Shown: positions 9,027 to 17,325 of the stretch, in pieces
How positions within the stretch are numbered: the stretch's first letter is position 1
How the letters are laid out: every line of letters begins with the position of its first letter
Assembly (NCBI RefSeq): GCF_021568905.1
Contig: NZ_JAKGSB010000001.1
Coordinates: forward strand, 186,001-250,000
Source of the DNA: Zavarzinia marina
Lineage (GTDB): Bacteria; Pseudomonadota; Alphaproteobacteria; Zavarziniales; Zavarziniaceae
DNA: 64,000 bases
Direction: 5' to 3'
Position numbers and translations under genes: made by a program
The notes under the pieces: model-generated
Database searches by the model: none
What the model saw: the letters and a program-made list of their open reading frames with translations, nothing else
Told to the model about the DNA's origin: nothing

Positions 9027-10040
9027 ATGAACAGATCGACATGCGCGCTGGCGGTGGCTGCCGGCCTCGCGCTCAGCCTTCAGGCCGGTGCCGCAAGGGC
9101 GGAATACCGCTCGCCCAGCGACCTTCGGGACACGTTCACGATCGTCCTCGAGAACGACAAGTTCAACAAATCGGACAAATGGTACACCAGCGGCGGCAAG
9201 CTGACCCTGTCGAAGCCGATCCCGGCGGAACGCTTCATCCTCAGCCCGCTGATCGACGCCAATCTGTGGGTCTTCGACGATCGCGGACGCAGCCGCTGGG
9301 AACTCTCCATCGGCCAGAACATCTACGAGCCGGAGGACGAGCAGCTCAACCCGCCCGATCCCCTGGACCGGCCCTATGCCGGCTGGCTCTACCTCTCCGC
9401 CGCCGCGGTGGCCGAGAACCGGCACCAGCAGAACATCCTCGAAGTACAGTTCGGCGTCGTCGGGCCCTGGTCGCTGGCCAAGGAATTCCAGGACCTGACC
9501 CACGAGATCATCGGTTCCGACGAATCCAAGGGCTGGGGCCATCAGCTCTCGAACGAGCCGGGCCTCGTCGTCGGCGTCTCGCGGCGCTGGCGCTCGTCGC
9601 CCGCGACCTTCCTCGGCAATGTCGCCTTCGATGTCGTGCCCCATGTCGGCGCCGCCGTCGGCAACGTCCAGACCTATGCCGAAGCGGGCGCCATGGTGCG
9701 TCTCGGCTCGAAGCGGGCCCTCGCCAGCGATTTCGGCGTGCCGCGCATCCGTCCGGCCGGGGGCGCGGCGGCGCCCGCCATGGGCCGCAGCTTCGGCTGG
9801 TACGTCTTCGCCGAGGCGGACGGCTGGGCGGTGGCGCGGGACATCTTCCTCGACGGCAATACGTTCGACGACTCGCCCAGCGTCGACAAGCGGACCCTGG
9901 TCGGCGAATGGAGCGTGGGCTTCGTCGCCCATGTGCCGGGCGGGCGCCTGACGGCGGCCTATGTCAAACGGACGAAGGAATTCTCGGACCAGCCCGAAGC
10001 CTTCGAGTTCGGCAGCGCTTCCGTCACCTTCAATTTCTGA
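9027..10040 (+). CDS. LpxR-like outer-membrane protein (DUF2219), copy 1
   Basis: A 337-residue protein with a signal peptide ending ARAE and an outer-membrane beta-barrel ending in Phe (VTFNF). It belongs to the LpxR family, whose Salmonella member removes the 3'-acyloxyacyl chain of lipid A. The catalytic Asn-Asp appears in VLENDKF, and the catalytic His in HEIIGSDESKGWGHQL, which parallels HRIIG of LpxR. Lipid A deacylation is therefore possible but unproven. A paralogue lies at 31726-32769; both carry LDGNTF(D/R)D.PSVDKR. The neighbouring lipid-active genes fit an envelope-lipid role. Confidence 0.8.
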   Translation: MNRSTCALAVAAGLALSLQAGAARAEYRSPSDLRDTFTIVLENDKFNKSDKWYTSGGKLTLSKPIPAERFILSPLIDANLWVFDDRGRSRWELSIGQNIYEPEDEQLNPPDPLDRPYAGWLYLSAAAVAENRHQQNILEVQFGVVGPWSLAKEFQDLTHEIIGSDESKGWGHQLSNEPGLVVGVSRRWRSSPATFLGNVAFDVVPHVGAAVGNVQTYAEAGAMVRLGSKRALASDFGVPRIRPAGGAAAPAMGRSFGWYVFAEADGWAVARDIFLDGNTFDDSPSVDKRTLVGEWSVGFVAHVPGGRLTAAYVKRTKEFSDQPEAFEFGSASVTFNF

Positions 10041-10050
10041 GGATCAGCCG

Positions 10051-11103
10051 ATGGCCGCGGCGGCCCCGGATCCCGTCGCCGCGCTGGTCCGGGCGCGCAG
10101 GGCGTCCGGCTCGCGTCCCGGCGCGCGCGACGACGGCTGTCGTCTCGCCCTCTGCATCGAGGGCGGGGGCATGCGCGGCGTGGTCGCCGGCGGCATGGTC
10201 TCGGCGCTGGAGGCGCTGGGCCTCGTCGACTGCATCGACGTGGTCTACGGCACCTCGGCCGGGGCCTGCGCCGGCGCCTATATGCTGGCGGGGCAGGCGC
10301 TGCAGGGCACCTCGATCTTCTACGAGGACATCAACAATCCGACCTTCCTGCGCATCGGGCGGGTGCTGATCCGCCGCCCGATCATGCGCGTCGACTATCT
10401 GATCGACCATGTCATGCGGCGGTCCCGCCCGCTGGATACGGCGGCGGTGCTGGCCTCTCCCATCCCGCTCGTCATGATGACGACCGACGTCGAGACCGGG
10501 AAAGCCCATGCGCTCCGCGATTTTCCGGACGGCGATTCGGTGCTCGAGGGCCTGCGCGCGACGACCCGCTTGCCGCTGGTCGCCGGCATGCCCGTCACCT
10601 GGCGCGACGGCCGGCAATTGGTCGACGGCGCCCTGACCGAACCCATCGCCGTCGAGACGGCGGCGGTGGAAGGGGCCACCCATATCCTGGTCCTGACCAC
10701 GCGCCACGACATCGGCACGGTCGATGGCGGCAAGGTCCGGCCATGGTTCGCGCGGATGCTGGCGCGCCATGTCTCGCCCGCCGTGGCGGACGCCTATCGG
10801 GCCCGGGCGGCGATCTATGCAAGGTTGTCGGTGATCCTGGCATCGGACCATGTGCCGGTCGCGGGCGCCCCCTATCTGACGGTGGTCTCGCCGACCGGGC
10901 GCTGGCGCAAGGTCTCCAAGATCGAGAAACGCTCGGGCAAGCTGGTGCGGGGCGCCGACGCCGGCTGGGCCGCGGTCATGCGATGGGCGGGGGAAGAACC
11001 ATCCCCCTATCCCGATACCCCGAGCCGACGGCTTCGAAAGCGCGGACGGCCGCGCCGCTTTCGCGTCATTCGCCGGCTGCGCGGTCTTGAACGGCGCGAA
11101 TGA
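10051..11103 (+). CDS. Patatin-like phospholipase
   Basis: A 350-residue protein with a complete patatin core: oxyanion-hole GGGMRG near 39, nucleophile elbow GTSAG with Ser near residue 69, and the catalytic DGA near 192. It resembles the YjjU/RssA-type cytoplasmic bacterial patatins; a lipid acyl hydrolase activity is expected. There is no signal peptide. The C-terminal 30 residues are very rich in Arg, which could bind anionic membrane. It starts 10 bp after the LpxR-like gene and is followed by a membrane-bound hydrolase. Confidence 0.85.
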   Translation: MAAAAPDPVAALVRARRASGSRPGARDDGCRLALCIEGGGMRGVVAGGMVSALEALGLVDCIDVVYGTSAGACAGAYMLAGQALQGTSIFYEDINNPTFLRIGRVLIRRPIMRVDYLIDHVMRRSRPLDTAAVLASPIPLVMMTTDVETGKAHALRDFPDGDSVLEGLRATTRLPLVAGMPVTWRDGRQLVDGALTEPIAVETAAVEGATHILVLTTRHDIGTVDGGKVRPWFARMLARHVSPAVADAYRARAAIYARLSVILASDHVPVAGAPYLTVVSPTGRWRKVSKIEKRSGKLVRGADAGWAAVMRWAGEEPSPYPDTPSRRLRKRGRPRRFRVIRRLRGLERRE

Positions 11104-11153
11104 GCTGTGCGACACAGGGTGAAGTCGCGGCGAACGGGGGACGAGAGCGCGTG

Positions 11154-12377
11154 ATGAACGACAGGGTCCGGCGTCGTCGTGTGGTTTTCGTCAGCGGTTT
11201 CGATCCGCGCGGTGCCCGGCACTATCACCAGCTCTGGCGGGACGAGGCAGCCAAGGCGGCTGCCAGCCACGGCCCCGACGTGACCTTCACGCTCGGCAAC
11301 AGGCGCAAGCACGGCGACATCGTGGTCGAATGGCCGGTGACCGGCAATCTGCCCTTCAAGGGTGCGGCGGCCGAGGTCGAGACCCGTTTCGACTTCCTGC
11401 GCTGGGACGATGTCGCGCGCGAACTCTGGCCCAAGGCGGCCTGGCCCTTCATCCGGGATACGCTGCGCACCATCATGCGCGGCATCGGTATCGGCTATTT
11501 CGCCCGGCTCTATCGGGTGCGCCGGCTCTATCTGCTGACGCTGTTCCAGCCGGTCGCGGTGATTTTCGGGATCTTCGCCGGGCTCTACCTGGCGGCCGCC
11601 GTGCCGGCGGTGATCGGTTTCGCCCTCTCGGGCCTGTCCTGGACCTGGGGCCTGCTGGCCGGGCTGCTCGGCTTTGCCGGGCTGCCGATCATGCTGCGCC
11701 GGCTGGAAAAGGGTTCGGTGCTGTGGCGCGGCCAGCTCAACAATTTCTACACCCACCTGATCTATGACGAATCGCCGCTGATGCAGGCGCGCATGGACGA
11801 GATGGCGGAGGCCATCGCCGATCTGGCGGCGGAAGGCGGGGTGGACGAATTCCTGGTGATCGGCCACAGCGTCGGCACCACCGTGGCGATTTCGGCCTTC
11901 GGTCGCGCCTTGCTGCGCCGGCGCGACGCCTTCGACGGCATCCCCGAGATCGGCTTCGTCACCCTCGGCTCCATGGCGCCGCTGCTGGCGATCGAGCCCA
12001 AGGCCGACTGGTTCCGCCGCGAACTGGCGGCGATCGCCCTTGATCCCGCCGTCACCTGGGTCGATTCCGGCGCCAATTACGACGTCGTCTGTTTCGCCCG
12101 CGTCGATCCCCTGGGCATCGCGGGCATCGAACGGCCGGACGGCGCGCGCAACAGCCCGGTCCTGGTCACCCCGCGTTTCCACGTCCTCTACGACAAGGCC
12201 GAATATGAAGCCCTGTGCCGCGATCCGGCGCAGATGCACACCCAATATCTGATGGCGACGCCCAAGGCCGGGCGCTGCGACTTCATGGCGCTGGCCGCCG
12301 GGCCCCTGTCGCTGAAAGATCGCTTTCCGGAAGCCAAGGGCCCCTGGGCCCCGGCGCCGCGCAAGCAGGGGAAGTGA
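11154..12377 (+). CDS. Membrane-anchored alpha/beta-hydrolase-like protein
   Basis: A 407-residue protein. The N terminus begins VVFVSGFDPRGARHYHQLW. Two hydrophobic segments (about residues 122-146 and 150-172) split the fold, and a nucleophile elbow GHSVG follows near 239. This is a serine hydrolase/lipase-like arrangement with membrane insertion; the substrate is unknown. The ATG at 11154 has GGGGGACGAGAG upstream; an alternative at 11100 overlaps the patatin stop codon. Only one base separates its stop from the P450 start (TGACATG), so they are probably coupled. Confidence 0.72.
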   Translation: MNDRVRRRRVVFVSGFDPRGARHYHQLWRDEAAKAAASHGPDVTFTLGNRRKHGDIVVEWPVTGNLPFKGAAAEVETRFDFLRWDDVARELWPKAAWPFIRDTLRTIMRGIGIGYFARLYRVRRLYLLTLFQPVAVIFGIFAGLYLAAAVPAVIGFALSGLSWTWGLLAGLLGFAGLPIMLRRLEKGSVLWRGQLNNFYTHLIYDESPLMQARMDEMAEAIADLAAEGGVDEFLVIGHSVGTTVAISAFGRALLRRRDAFDGIPEIGFVTLGSMAPLLAIEPKADWFRRELAAIALDPAVTWVDSGANYDVVCFARVDPLGIAGIERPDGARNSPVLVTPRFHVLYDKAEYEALCRDPAQMHTQYLMATPKAGRCDFMALAAGPLSLKDRFPEAKGPWAPAPRKQGK

Positions 12378-12378
12378 C

Positions 12379-13764
12379 ATGACCGGCTTCAGACCGCCGA
12401 AACCCGAGCCCAAACCCGGCGGCCTGCCCTTCTGGAAGGTGCTGCCGACCTGGTTGCGCGACGGTCTCGCGGTCCTGTCCGACAAGGCCTATCGCATGAA
12501 GATGGGGCAGTTCCGCTTTCCGACGCGGCGCTTCTTCATGCTGAACGATCCCCCGCTGATCCGTCAGGTGCTGGTCGAACGGGCCCAGGATTTCCCGAAG
12601 AGCGACATCCTGGGCTTCATGCTGAAGCGTCTGATGGGCGATTCCATCTTCACCTCCAACGGGGCCACCTGGCGGCGCCAGCGCGCCATGCTGAACCCCG
12701 CCTTCGAGGCAACGCGGGTGCGCCTGGTGTTCGACCAGATGCGCTTCGCCACCGAGCGCATGATCGAGCGCCTGGACACGATCGCCGACGGTTCGCCCCA
12801 GGACATCGACATCGAGACGACCCACGTCACCGCCGACATCATCCTGCGCACGATCTTTTCCGAAACCCTGGACCGCGAGCGGGCGGAGCGCGTCTTCACC
12901 GCCTTCAACCGCTTCCAGGAGATCGCCTATGGCCTCGGCATGTGGCGGGTGTTCCGGGTGCCGACCTTCCTCTTCGTCGCCCGCAACCGCGAGGCGGAGC
13001 GCATGGCGCGCGAGATCAAGGGCCTGCTGGCGCCCATGATCCAGCACCGCCTGGATCGCATCGCCGCCGGCGAAACCCCGCCGGAACGCGACTTCCTGGC
13101 CGCCATGATCGAGGCCCGCGATCCCGAGAGCGACGAACCCTTCGGCTTCTCCGAACTCTACGAACAGGTCGCCATGCTGTTCCTCGCGGGGCACGAGACC
13201 TCGGCCTCGGCGCTCGGCTGGACCCTGTTCCTGATCGCCTCCCAGCCTGAGGTGCAGACCCGCCTCCATGAAGAGGTGACCACCGTTCTCGGCGAGCGGG
13301 AGCCGGCCTTCGGCGATCTGCGCGGGCTGTCCTACCTGCGTGACGTGTTCCGCGAGTCGCTGCGCCTCTATCCGCCGGTCGCCTTCTTCGCGCGGGCGAC
13401 GGCCGGGCAGGAATGCATGCGCGGCAAGGACATGAAGCCCGGCTCCATCGTCTTCGTCTCGCCCTGGATGCTGCATCGGAACATCGACGCCTGGGAGCAC
13501 CCGGACGAATTCGACGCCGACCGTTTCCAGACCGAGAAGGGGGCGGAAGCGGCCCGCAACGCCTATCTGCCGTTCAGCATGGGGCCCCGCGTCTGCCTGG
13601 GCGCCGCCTTCGCCCAGCAGGAGGCGGCGCTGATCCTGGCCAGCCTGATCCGCCGCTACCGCTTCGAGCCGGTCGCCGGGCGGGAGCCGAAGCCCGTGGC
13701 GCGCCTGACCCTTCGGGCCGAGAACGGCATCTGGCTGCGCATCCATCGCCGCGAGGCGGCGTGA
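12379..13764 (+). CDS. Cytochrome P450
   Basis: A 461-residue haem-thiolate monooxygenase. The I-helix AGHETS is at 270-275, the K-helix ESLR at 326-329, and the haem-binding FSMGPRVCLG has Cys at 406. Length and sequence fit the CYP102/CYP4-like fatty-acid branch more than the short soluble bacterial class, but no reductase domain is fused and no ferredoxin partner is adjacent; fdxA lies 10 kb away and is of a different type. It sits in an overlapping set with a hydrolase and a glycosyltransferase, so a lipid substrate is likely. Confidence 0.92.
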   Translation: MTGFRPPKPEPKPGGLPFWKVLPTWLRDGLAVLSDKAYRMKMGQFRFPTRRFFMLNDPPLIRQVLVERAQDFPKSDILGFMLKRLMGDSIFTSNGATWRRQRAMLNPAFEATRVRLVFDQMRFATERMIERLDTIADGSPQDIDIETTHVTADIILRTIFSETLDRERAERVFTAFNRFQEIAYGLGMWRVFRVPTFLFVARNREAERMAREIKGLLAPMIQHRLDRIAAGETPPERDFLAAMIEARDPESDEPFGFSELYEQVAMLFLAGHETSASALGWTLFLIASQPEVQTRLHEEVTTVLGEREPAFGDLRGLSYLRDVFRESLRLYPPVAFFARATAGQECMRGKDMKPGSIVFVSPWMLHRNIDAWEHPDEFDADRFQTEKGAEAARNAYLPFSMGPRVCLGAAFAQQEAALILASLIRRYRFEPVAGREPKPVARLTLRAENGIWLRIHRREAA

Positions 13765-14957
13765 TCGGCCTCCTGCTCTGGCTCGGCGCCGCCTGGGCCC
13801 TGGGGGCGGGGCTGGTCACCCTCTGGTCCGCCAATCTGATGCGTCGCCGCGTGCCCCCGCTCGCCGAGGTGCCGGCGGCCGACGTCTTGGTGATCATCCC
13901 GGCGACCGGGCCGCTGCCGCGCCTCGAGGCCCTGGTGGCGGCACTGGACGGTCAGCGGCCGCGCCCCGCCCGCGTGGTCTTTTCCGTCGAATCCGAGGCC
14001 GATCCCGCCCATGCCCGGATCGCCGGCCTGATCGCCGCGCGGCCGGCTTCGGCGGTCCCCCTGTCGCTGGTCGTGGCGGGGGAGGCGGAAACCTCGTCCC
14101 AGAAATGCCGGAATCAGGCGGCGGCGCTGCGTGCCCACGGCGATGCGCCCTTCATCGTCTTCGCCGATGCCGACATATTGCCGCCGCCCGACTGGCTGGC
14201 CCATCTGCTGCGCCCCCTGGCGCGCAATGCCGCGGACATCGTCACCGGTTATCGCTGGCCGCTGCCGCTGGACCATCGCGCGGGCACCGTCTTCGGCGCC
14301 TGGATCGACCGGGCGGTGGCGGGCCTGCCCAAGCCGAACCGGGGCTGGCTCACCTGGGGCGGTTCCATCGCCCTCTCCGCCAAGGTGGTGGAACGTCTCG
14401 ATCTCGCCGAGATGTTCGAACGGACATTGTCCGACGACCTGGCCCTGGCGGGGGCGGCACGGGCGGCGGGCTTGCGCATCATCTTCCGGGGCGCCGTGCT
14501 GGTGCCGACGCCGTTCCATCATTCGCTCGCCTCGCTGCTCGGATTCGGGCGGCGGCAGTATCAGATGTTCCGGATCTATCAACCCTGGCTCTGGGCCTGG
14601 GCGGGGGCGACGGTCGCGCTGAATTTCGTCGGCAGTCTGGCGCTCGTCGCCCTTGCGCTCGGTGGCGGCGCGGGGTTGGCGGCCTGGGCGGCCGGCGCGA
14701 CGCTCGCGCTGCTGGCGGATCGGGAGCGCCGCATCCTGGCACGTCGGGCCGGCATCGAGGCGCGCGGCGTGCCGGCGGCGGAGGGGCTGCTGCGCCTGAT
14801 GCCCCTGGTTCTGCCGCTGGTCCACGGCCTGCATCTGGCCGCCGTCGTCCTCAGCGTCGAGCGGGGCCGGGTGGTCTGGGGCCATTGCACCTATCGCATG
14901 ACGGGGCGGCGTGTAACGTCCATCGAAAGACAGCCGTGGTCGTCTAAGGTTCCCTGA
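13761..14957 (+). CDS. Membrane glycosyltransferase, family 2 (HpnI/ceramide glucosyltransferase-like)
   Basis: A 398-residue protein. An N-terminal membrane segment is followed by a GT-A domain with FADADILPPPDWL (metal-binding DxD near 136), LSDDLALAGAARAAG as catalytic aspartate region and GRRQYQMFR corresponding to the QxxRW-type acceptor motif. Two or three C-terminal membrane segments follow. This layout is that of HpnI and ceramide glucosyltransferases, which add a sugar to a lipid at the inner membrane. The GTG start overlaps the P450 stop codon (GTGA). The product may be the glycosylated form of a lipid oxidised by the P450; this is inference. Confidence 0.82.
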   Translation: MIGLLLWLGAAWALGAGLVTLWSANLMRRRVPPLAEVPAADVLVIIPATGPLPRLEALVAALDGQRPRPARVVFSVESEADPAHARIAGLIAARPASAVPLSLVVAGEAETSSQKCRNQAAALRAHGDAPFIVFADADILPPPDWLAHLLRPLARNAADIVTGYRWPLPLDHRAGTVFGAWIDRAVAGLPKPNRGWLTWGGSIALSAKVVERLDLAEMFERTLSDDLALAGAARAAGLRIIFRGAVLVPTPFHHSLASLLGFGRRQYQMFRIYQPWLWAWAGATVALNFVGSLALVALALGGGAGLAAWAAGATLALLADRERRILARRAGIEARGVPAAEGLLRLMPLVLPLVHGLHLAAVVLSVERGRVVWGHCTYRMTGRRVTSIERQPWSSKVP

Positions 14958-14980
14958 CCCACCAAGGGGAGGATTCGACG

Positions 14981-15622
14981 ATGGCGGAATATACGCTCTA
15001 TTGCTTCGCTCAATCCGGCAATGCCTACAAGCCGGCACTCTTTCTCGAACTGGCCGGCGCCGCGTGGGAACCCCGGTTCGTCGACTTCTTCAACGGCGAA
15101 GGCCGCACCCCCGCCTTCCTCGAGAAGAACGAGATGGGCGAGGTGCCGGTGCTGGAGCACGGTCCCGTCCGGCTCACCCAGTCGGGTGTCATCCTCGACT
15201 ATCTGGTCGAGAAACTCGGGCGCTTCGGCTGGGCCGACGATGCCGAACGGCGCGAGATCCTGCGCTGGATCCTGTTCGACAATCACAAGTTCACCAGCTA
15301 TATCGCGACCTACCGCTTCCTCCTGAACTTCATGCCCAAGCCGCCGGCGCCGGAAGTGCTGGATTTCCTGAAAGGCCGCGTGCGCGCCGCCTGCAAGGTC
15401 TTGGCGGCGCATCTCGAAAACCGGGATTTCGTGGTCGGCGCGGCCCCGACCATCGCCGACCTCTCGCTCGCCGGCTACGTCTTCTTCGAGGCGGAATACG
15501 GCATCGAATGGGCCAGGGACTTCCCCTCGATCCACGCCTGGGCGGAACGCATCAAGGCCCTTCCGGGCTGGAAGCATCCCTATGACCTGATGCCCGGCCA
15601 TCCGCTGCCGGGGCGGGCTTGA
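14981..15622 (+). CDS. Glutathione S-transferase family protein
   Basis: A 213-residue protein with an N-terminal thioredoxin-like domain (residues 1-80, including the cis-Pro region GEVPVLEHG and the glutathione-contacting TQSGVILDYL) and an all-helical C-terminal domain with the N-capping box PTIADLSLAGYV. Cytosolic GST fold; substrate unknown. CAAGGGGAGG lies upstream of the ATG. It is the last gene of the plus-strand run and is followed by a palindromic element that could also end transcription. Confidence 0.88.
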   Translation: MAEYTLYCFAQSGNAYKPALFLELAGAAWEPRFVDFFNGEGRTPAFLEKNEMGEVPVLEHGPVRLTQSGVILDYLVEKLGRFGWADDAERREILRWILFDNHKFTSYIATYRFLLNFMPKPPAPEVLDFLKGRVRAACKVLAAHLENRDFVVGAAPTIADLSLAGYVFFEAEYGIEWARDFPSIHAWAERIKALPGWKHPYDLMPGHPLPGRA

Positions 15623-15627
15623 GGATA

Positions 15628-15656
15628 CGTCGTCCCGGCCTTTCGCCGGGATGACG
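15628..15656. repeat. Single arm of the CGTCATCCCGGC palindromic element
   Basis: Two 12-base arms (15628-15639 and 15645-15656, one G-T pair) around a CTTTC loop. It matches one arm of the elements at 3682-3761 and 45245-45326 and sits between the convergent GST and ammonia-lyase genes, where it may also act as a bidirectional terminator. Confidence 0.75.
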
Positions 15657-15667
15657 GACCTCGGGCT

Positions 15668-17299
15668 TCACTCCAGCGGGCCGACGGAGTCCTCGACGGC
15701 GTCGATGATGGCGCCGGACTTGGCCAGGGTGACGATCGCCGCCATCTCGTTGTGATACCAGCGGTCGCCGTCGAGCGCCGGCAGAATCTCGGCGCGAATG
15801 GCATCGAGGGCGGCCTGGGTGCCGGTGCCGAGGGGGTGGTCCTTGGCGAGGTCGGCGACGAGGGAGAGCGCCTGAGCCGCCATCAGGGCTTCGGTGGCGA
15901 CGATCACTTCCGTGTTCTCGACGATGGTGCGGGCCTTTCGCGCGCACCAGGTGGAATTGGAGACGTGATCTTCGGCGTTGCTCTTGCCCGGGATCGAATC
16001 GACGCTGCCGGGCGTCGCCAGGTGCCGGTTCTCCATGACCAGGGCCGACATCGAACATTGCACGGTGGCGAAGCCGGTGTTGAGGCCGCGCTGGCCCGCC
16101 AGCAGGTTGCGCGGCAGGCCGTAGGACATGGTGGGATCGACCAGCCGCGCCAGGCGCCGTTCCGAGATCGAGCCGAGATCGGCCATCGAAATGCCGAGAA
16201 GATCCATGGCCTGGGCGACATAGGCGCCATGGAAATGGCCGCCGGAAATCACCGTGTAACCGCCGTCATCCAGGGCGAACATCAGGGGATTGTCGGTCGC
16301 CGAATTGATCTCGGTCGTCACGATCCCCTCGACATAGTCGAGGGCCTGGGCCACCGGCCCGTGGACCTGCGGCGCGCAGCGCAGGGAATAGACGTCCTGC
16401 ACCCGGGGCGGCGCCTTCGTGCCCGGGGCGCGCGTCTCGTCCGGAAAGACGACGTCGCGGGCCGCCGGACAGCAGCGCGCGGAATCGCCGATGAGACGCA
16501 TGACATTGCGCGCCACCTTGGCCTGGCCGGCATGGGGCCGCGCGGCATGGACGCGGGGATCGAAGGCCGCCTTCTCGCCGCGCAGCGCCTCGAGGCTGAG
16601 GGCGAGCGAAATATCGGCGAGCTTGGCGATGCGGCGCGCATCATGGGTGGCGAGCACGGCGAGCGCGAGCGAGACGGTGGAGCCGTTGATCAGGGCCGAG
16701 GCATCCTTGGCGCCCAGCTCGAAATCGGGCGCGAAACCCGCCTTCGCCAGCGCCGTCCGGGCCGGCATGCGCTTGCCTTTGTAGATCGCTTCCGCCTGGG
16801 GCAGGCCGGCCACCGTCGCCGCCAGATAGGCGAGCGGCGCCAGGTCGCCGGAGGCACCGACCGATCCCTTCGCCGGGATCACCGGGTGGACGCCGGCATT
16901 CAGGAGCGCGATCAGGCGCTCCACCACCTCGACCTGCGGCCCCGAATAGTTGGAGGCGAAGGCATTGGCCCGAAGCAGCATGGTGGCGCGGGTCACGTCC
17001 TCGGCGAAGGGCTCGCCCACGCCGGTGGCATGGGCCAGGATCGATTTCACCTGATAGGCCGCCATGTCGGCCATGGGCACGCGGATTTCCTTGAACAGGC
17101 CGACGCCGGTGTTGAAGGCGTACATCAAGGGCGCGTCGTCATGCATCCAATTGGCTTCGATGAAGGCGCGGGCGCCGGCGATCGCGGCCCGGGCGTCGGG
17201 ATGCAGGGTGGCCTTGTCGAAACAGCCGTCGGTGCCGGGGCGCGCGACTTTCACCACGCCGCCGATATCCAGTCGGCGGCCGTCGATTTCTACGGTCAT
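15668..17299 (-). CDS. MIO-type aromatic amino acid ammonia-lyase (histidine ammonia-lyase-like)
   Basis: A 543-residue member of the HAL/PAL/TAL family. The Ala-Ser-Gly that cyclises to the MIO electrophile is at residues 149-151 within GSVGASGDLAPLAYL; the catalytic Tyr is at 60. The selectivity position carries His (SILAHATG, His 90), as in histidine ammonia-lyases rather than the Phe-Leu of phenylalanine lyases. It eliminates ammonia from an aromatic amino acid, probably histidine. However, no hutU, hutI or hutG is nearby, and it is about 30 residues longer than standard HutH. It lies 26 bp after the M20 gene. Confidence 0.85.
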   Translation of the reverse strand: MTVEIDGRRLDIGGVVKVARPGTDGCFDKATLHPDARAAIAGARAFIEANWMHDDAPLMYAFNTGVGLFKEIRVPMADMAAYQVKSILAHATGVGEPFAEDVTRATMLLRANAFASNYSGPQVEVVERLIALLNAGVHPVIPAKGSVGASGDLAPLAYLAATVAGLPQAEAIYKGKRMPARTALAKAGFAPDFELGAKDASALINGSTVSLALAVLATHDARRIAKLADISLALSLEALRGEKAAFDPRVHAARPHAGQAKVARNVMRLIGDSARCCPAARDVVFPDETRAPGTKAPPRVQDVYSLRCAPQVHGPVAQALDYVEGIVTTEINSATDNPLMFALDDGGYTVISGGHFHGAYVAQAMDLLGISMADLGSISERRLARLVDPTMSYGLPRNLLAGQRGLNTGFATVQCSMSALVMENRHLATPGSVDSIPGKSNAEDHVSNSTWCARKARTIVENTEVIVATEALMAAQALSLVADLAKDHPLGTGTQAALDAIRAEILPALDGDRWYHNEMAAIVTLAKSGAIIDAVEDSVGPLE

Positions 17300-17325
17300 G
17301 GGGAGGGGGTCCTGGTAGGCGGTGT

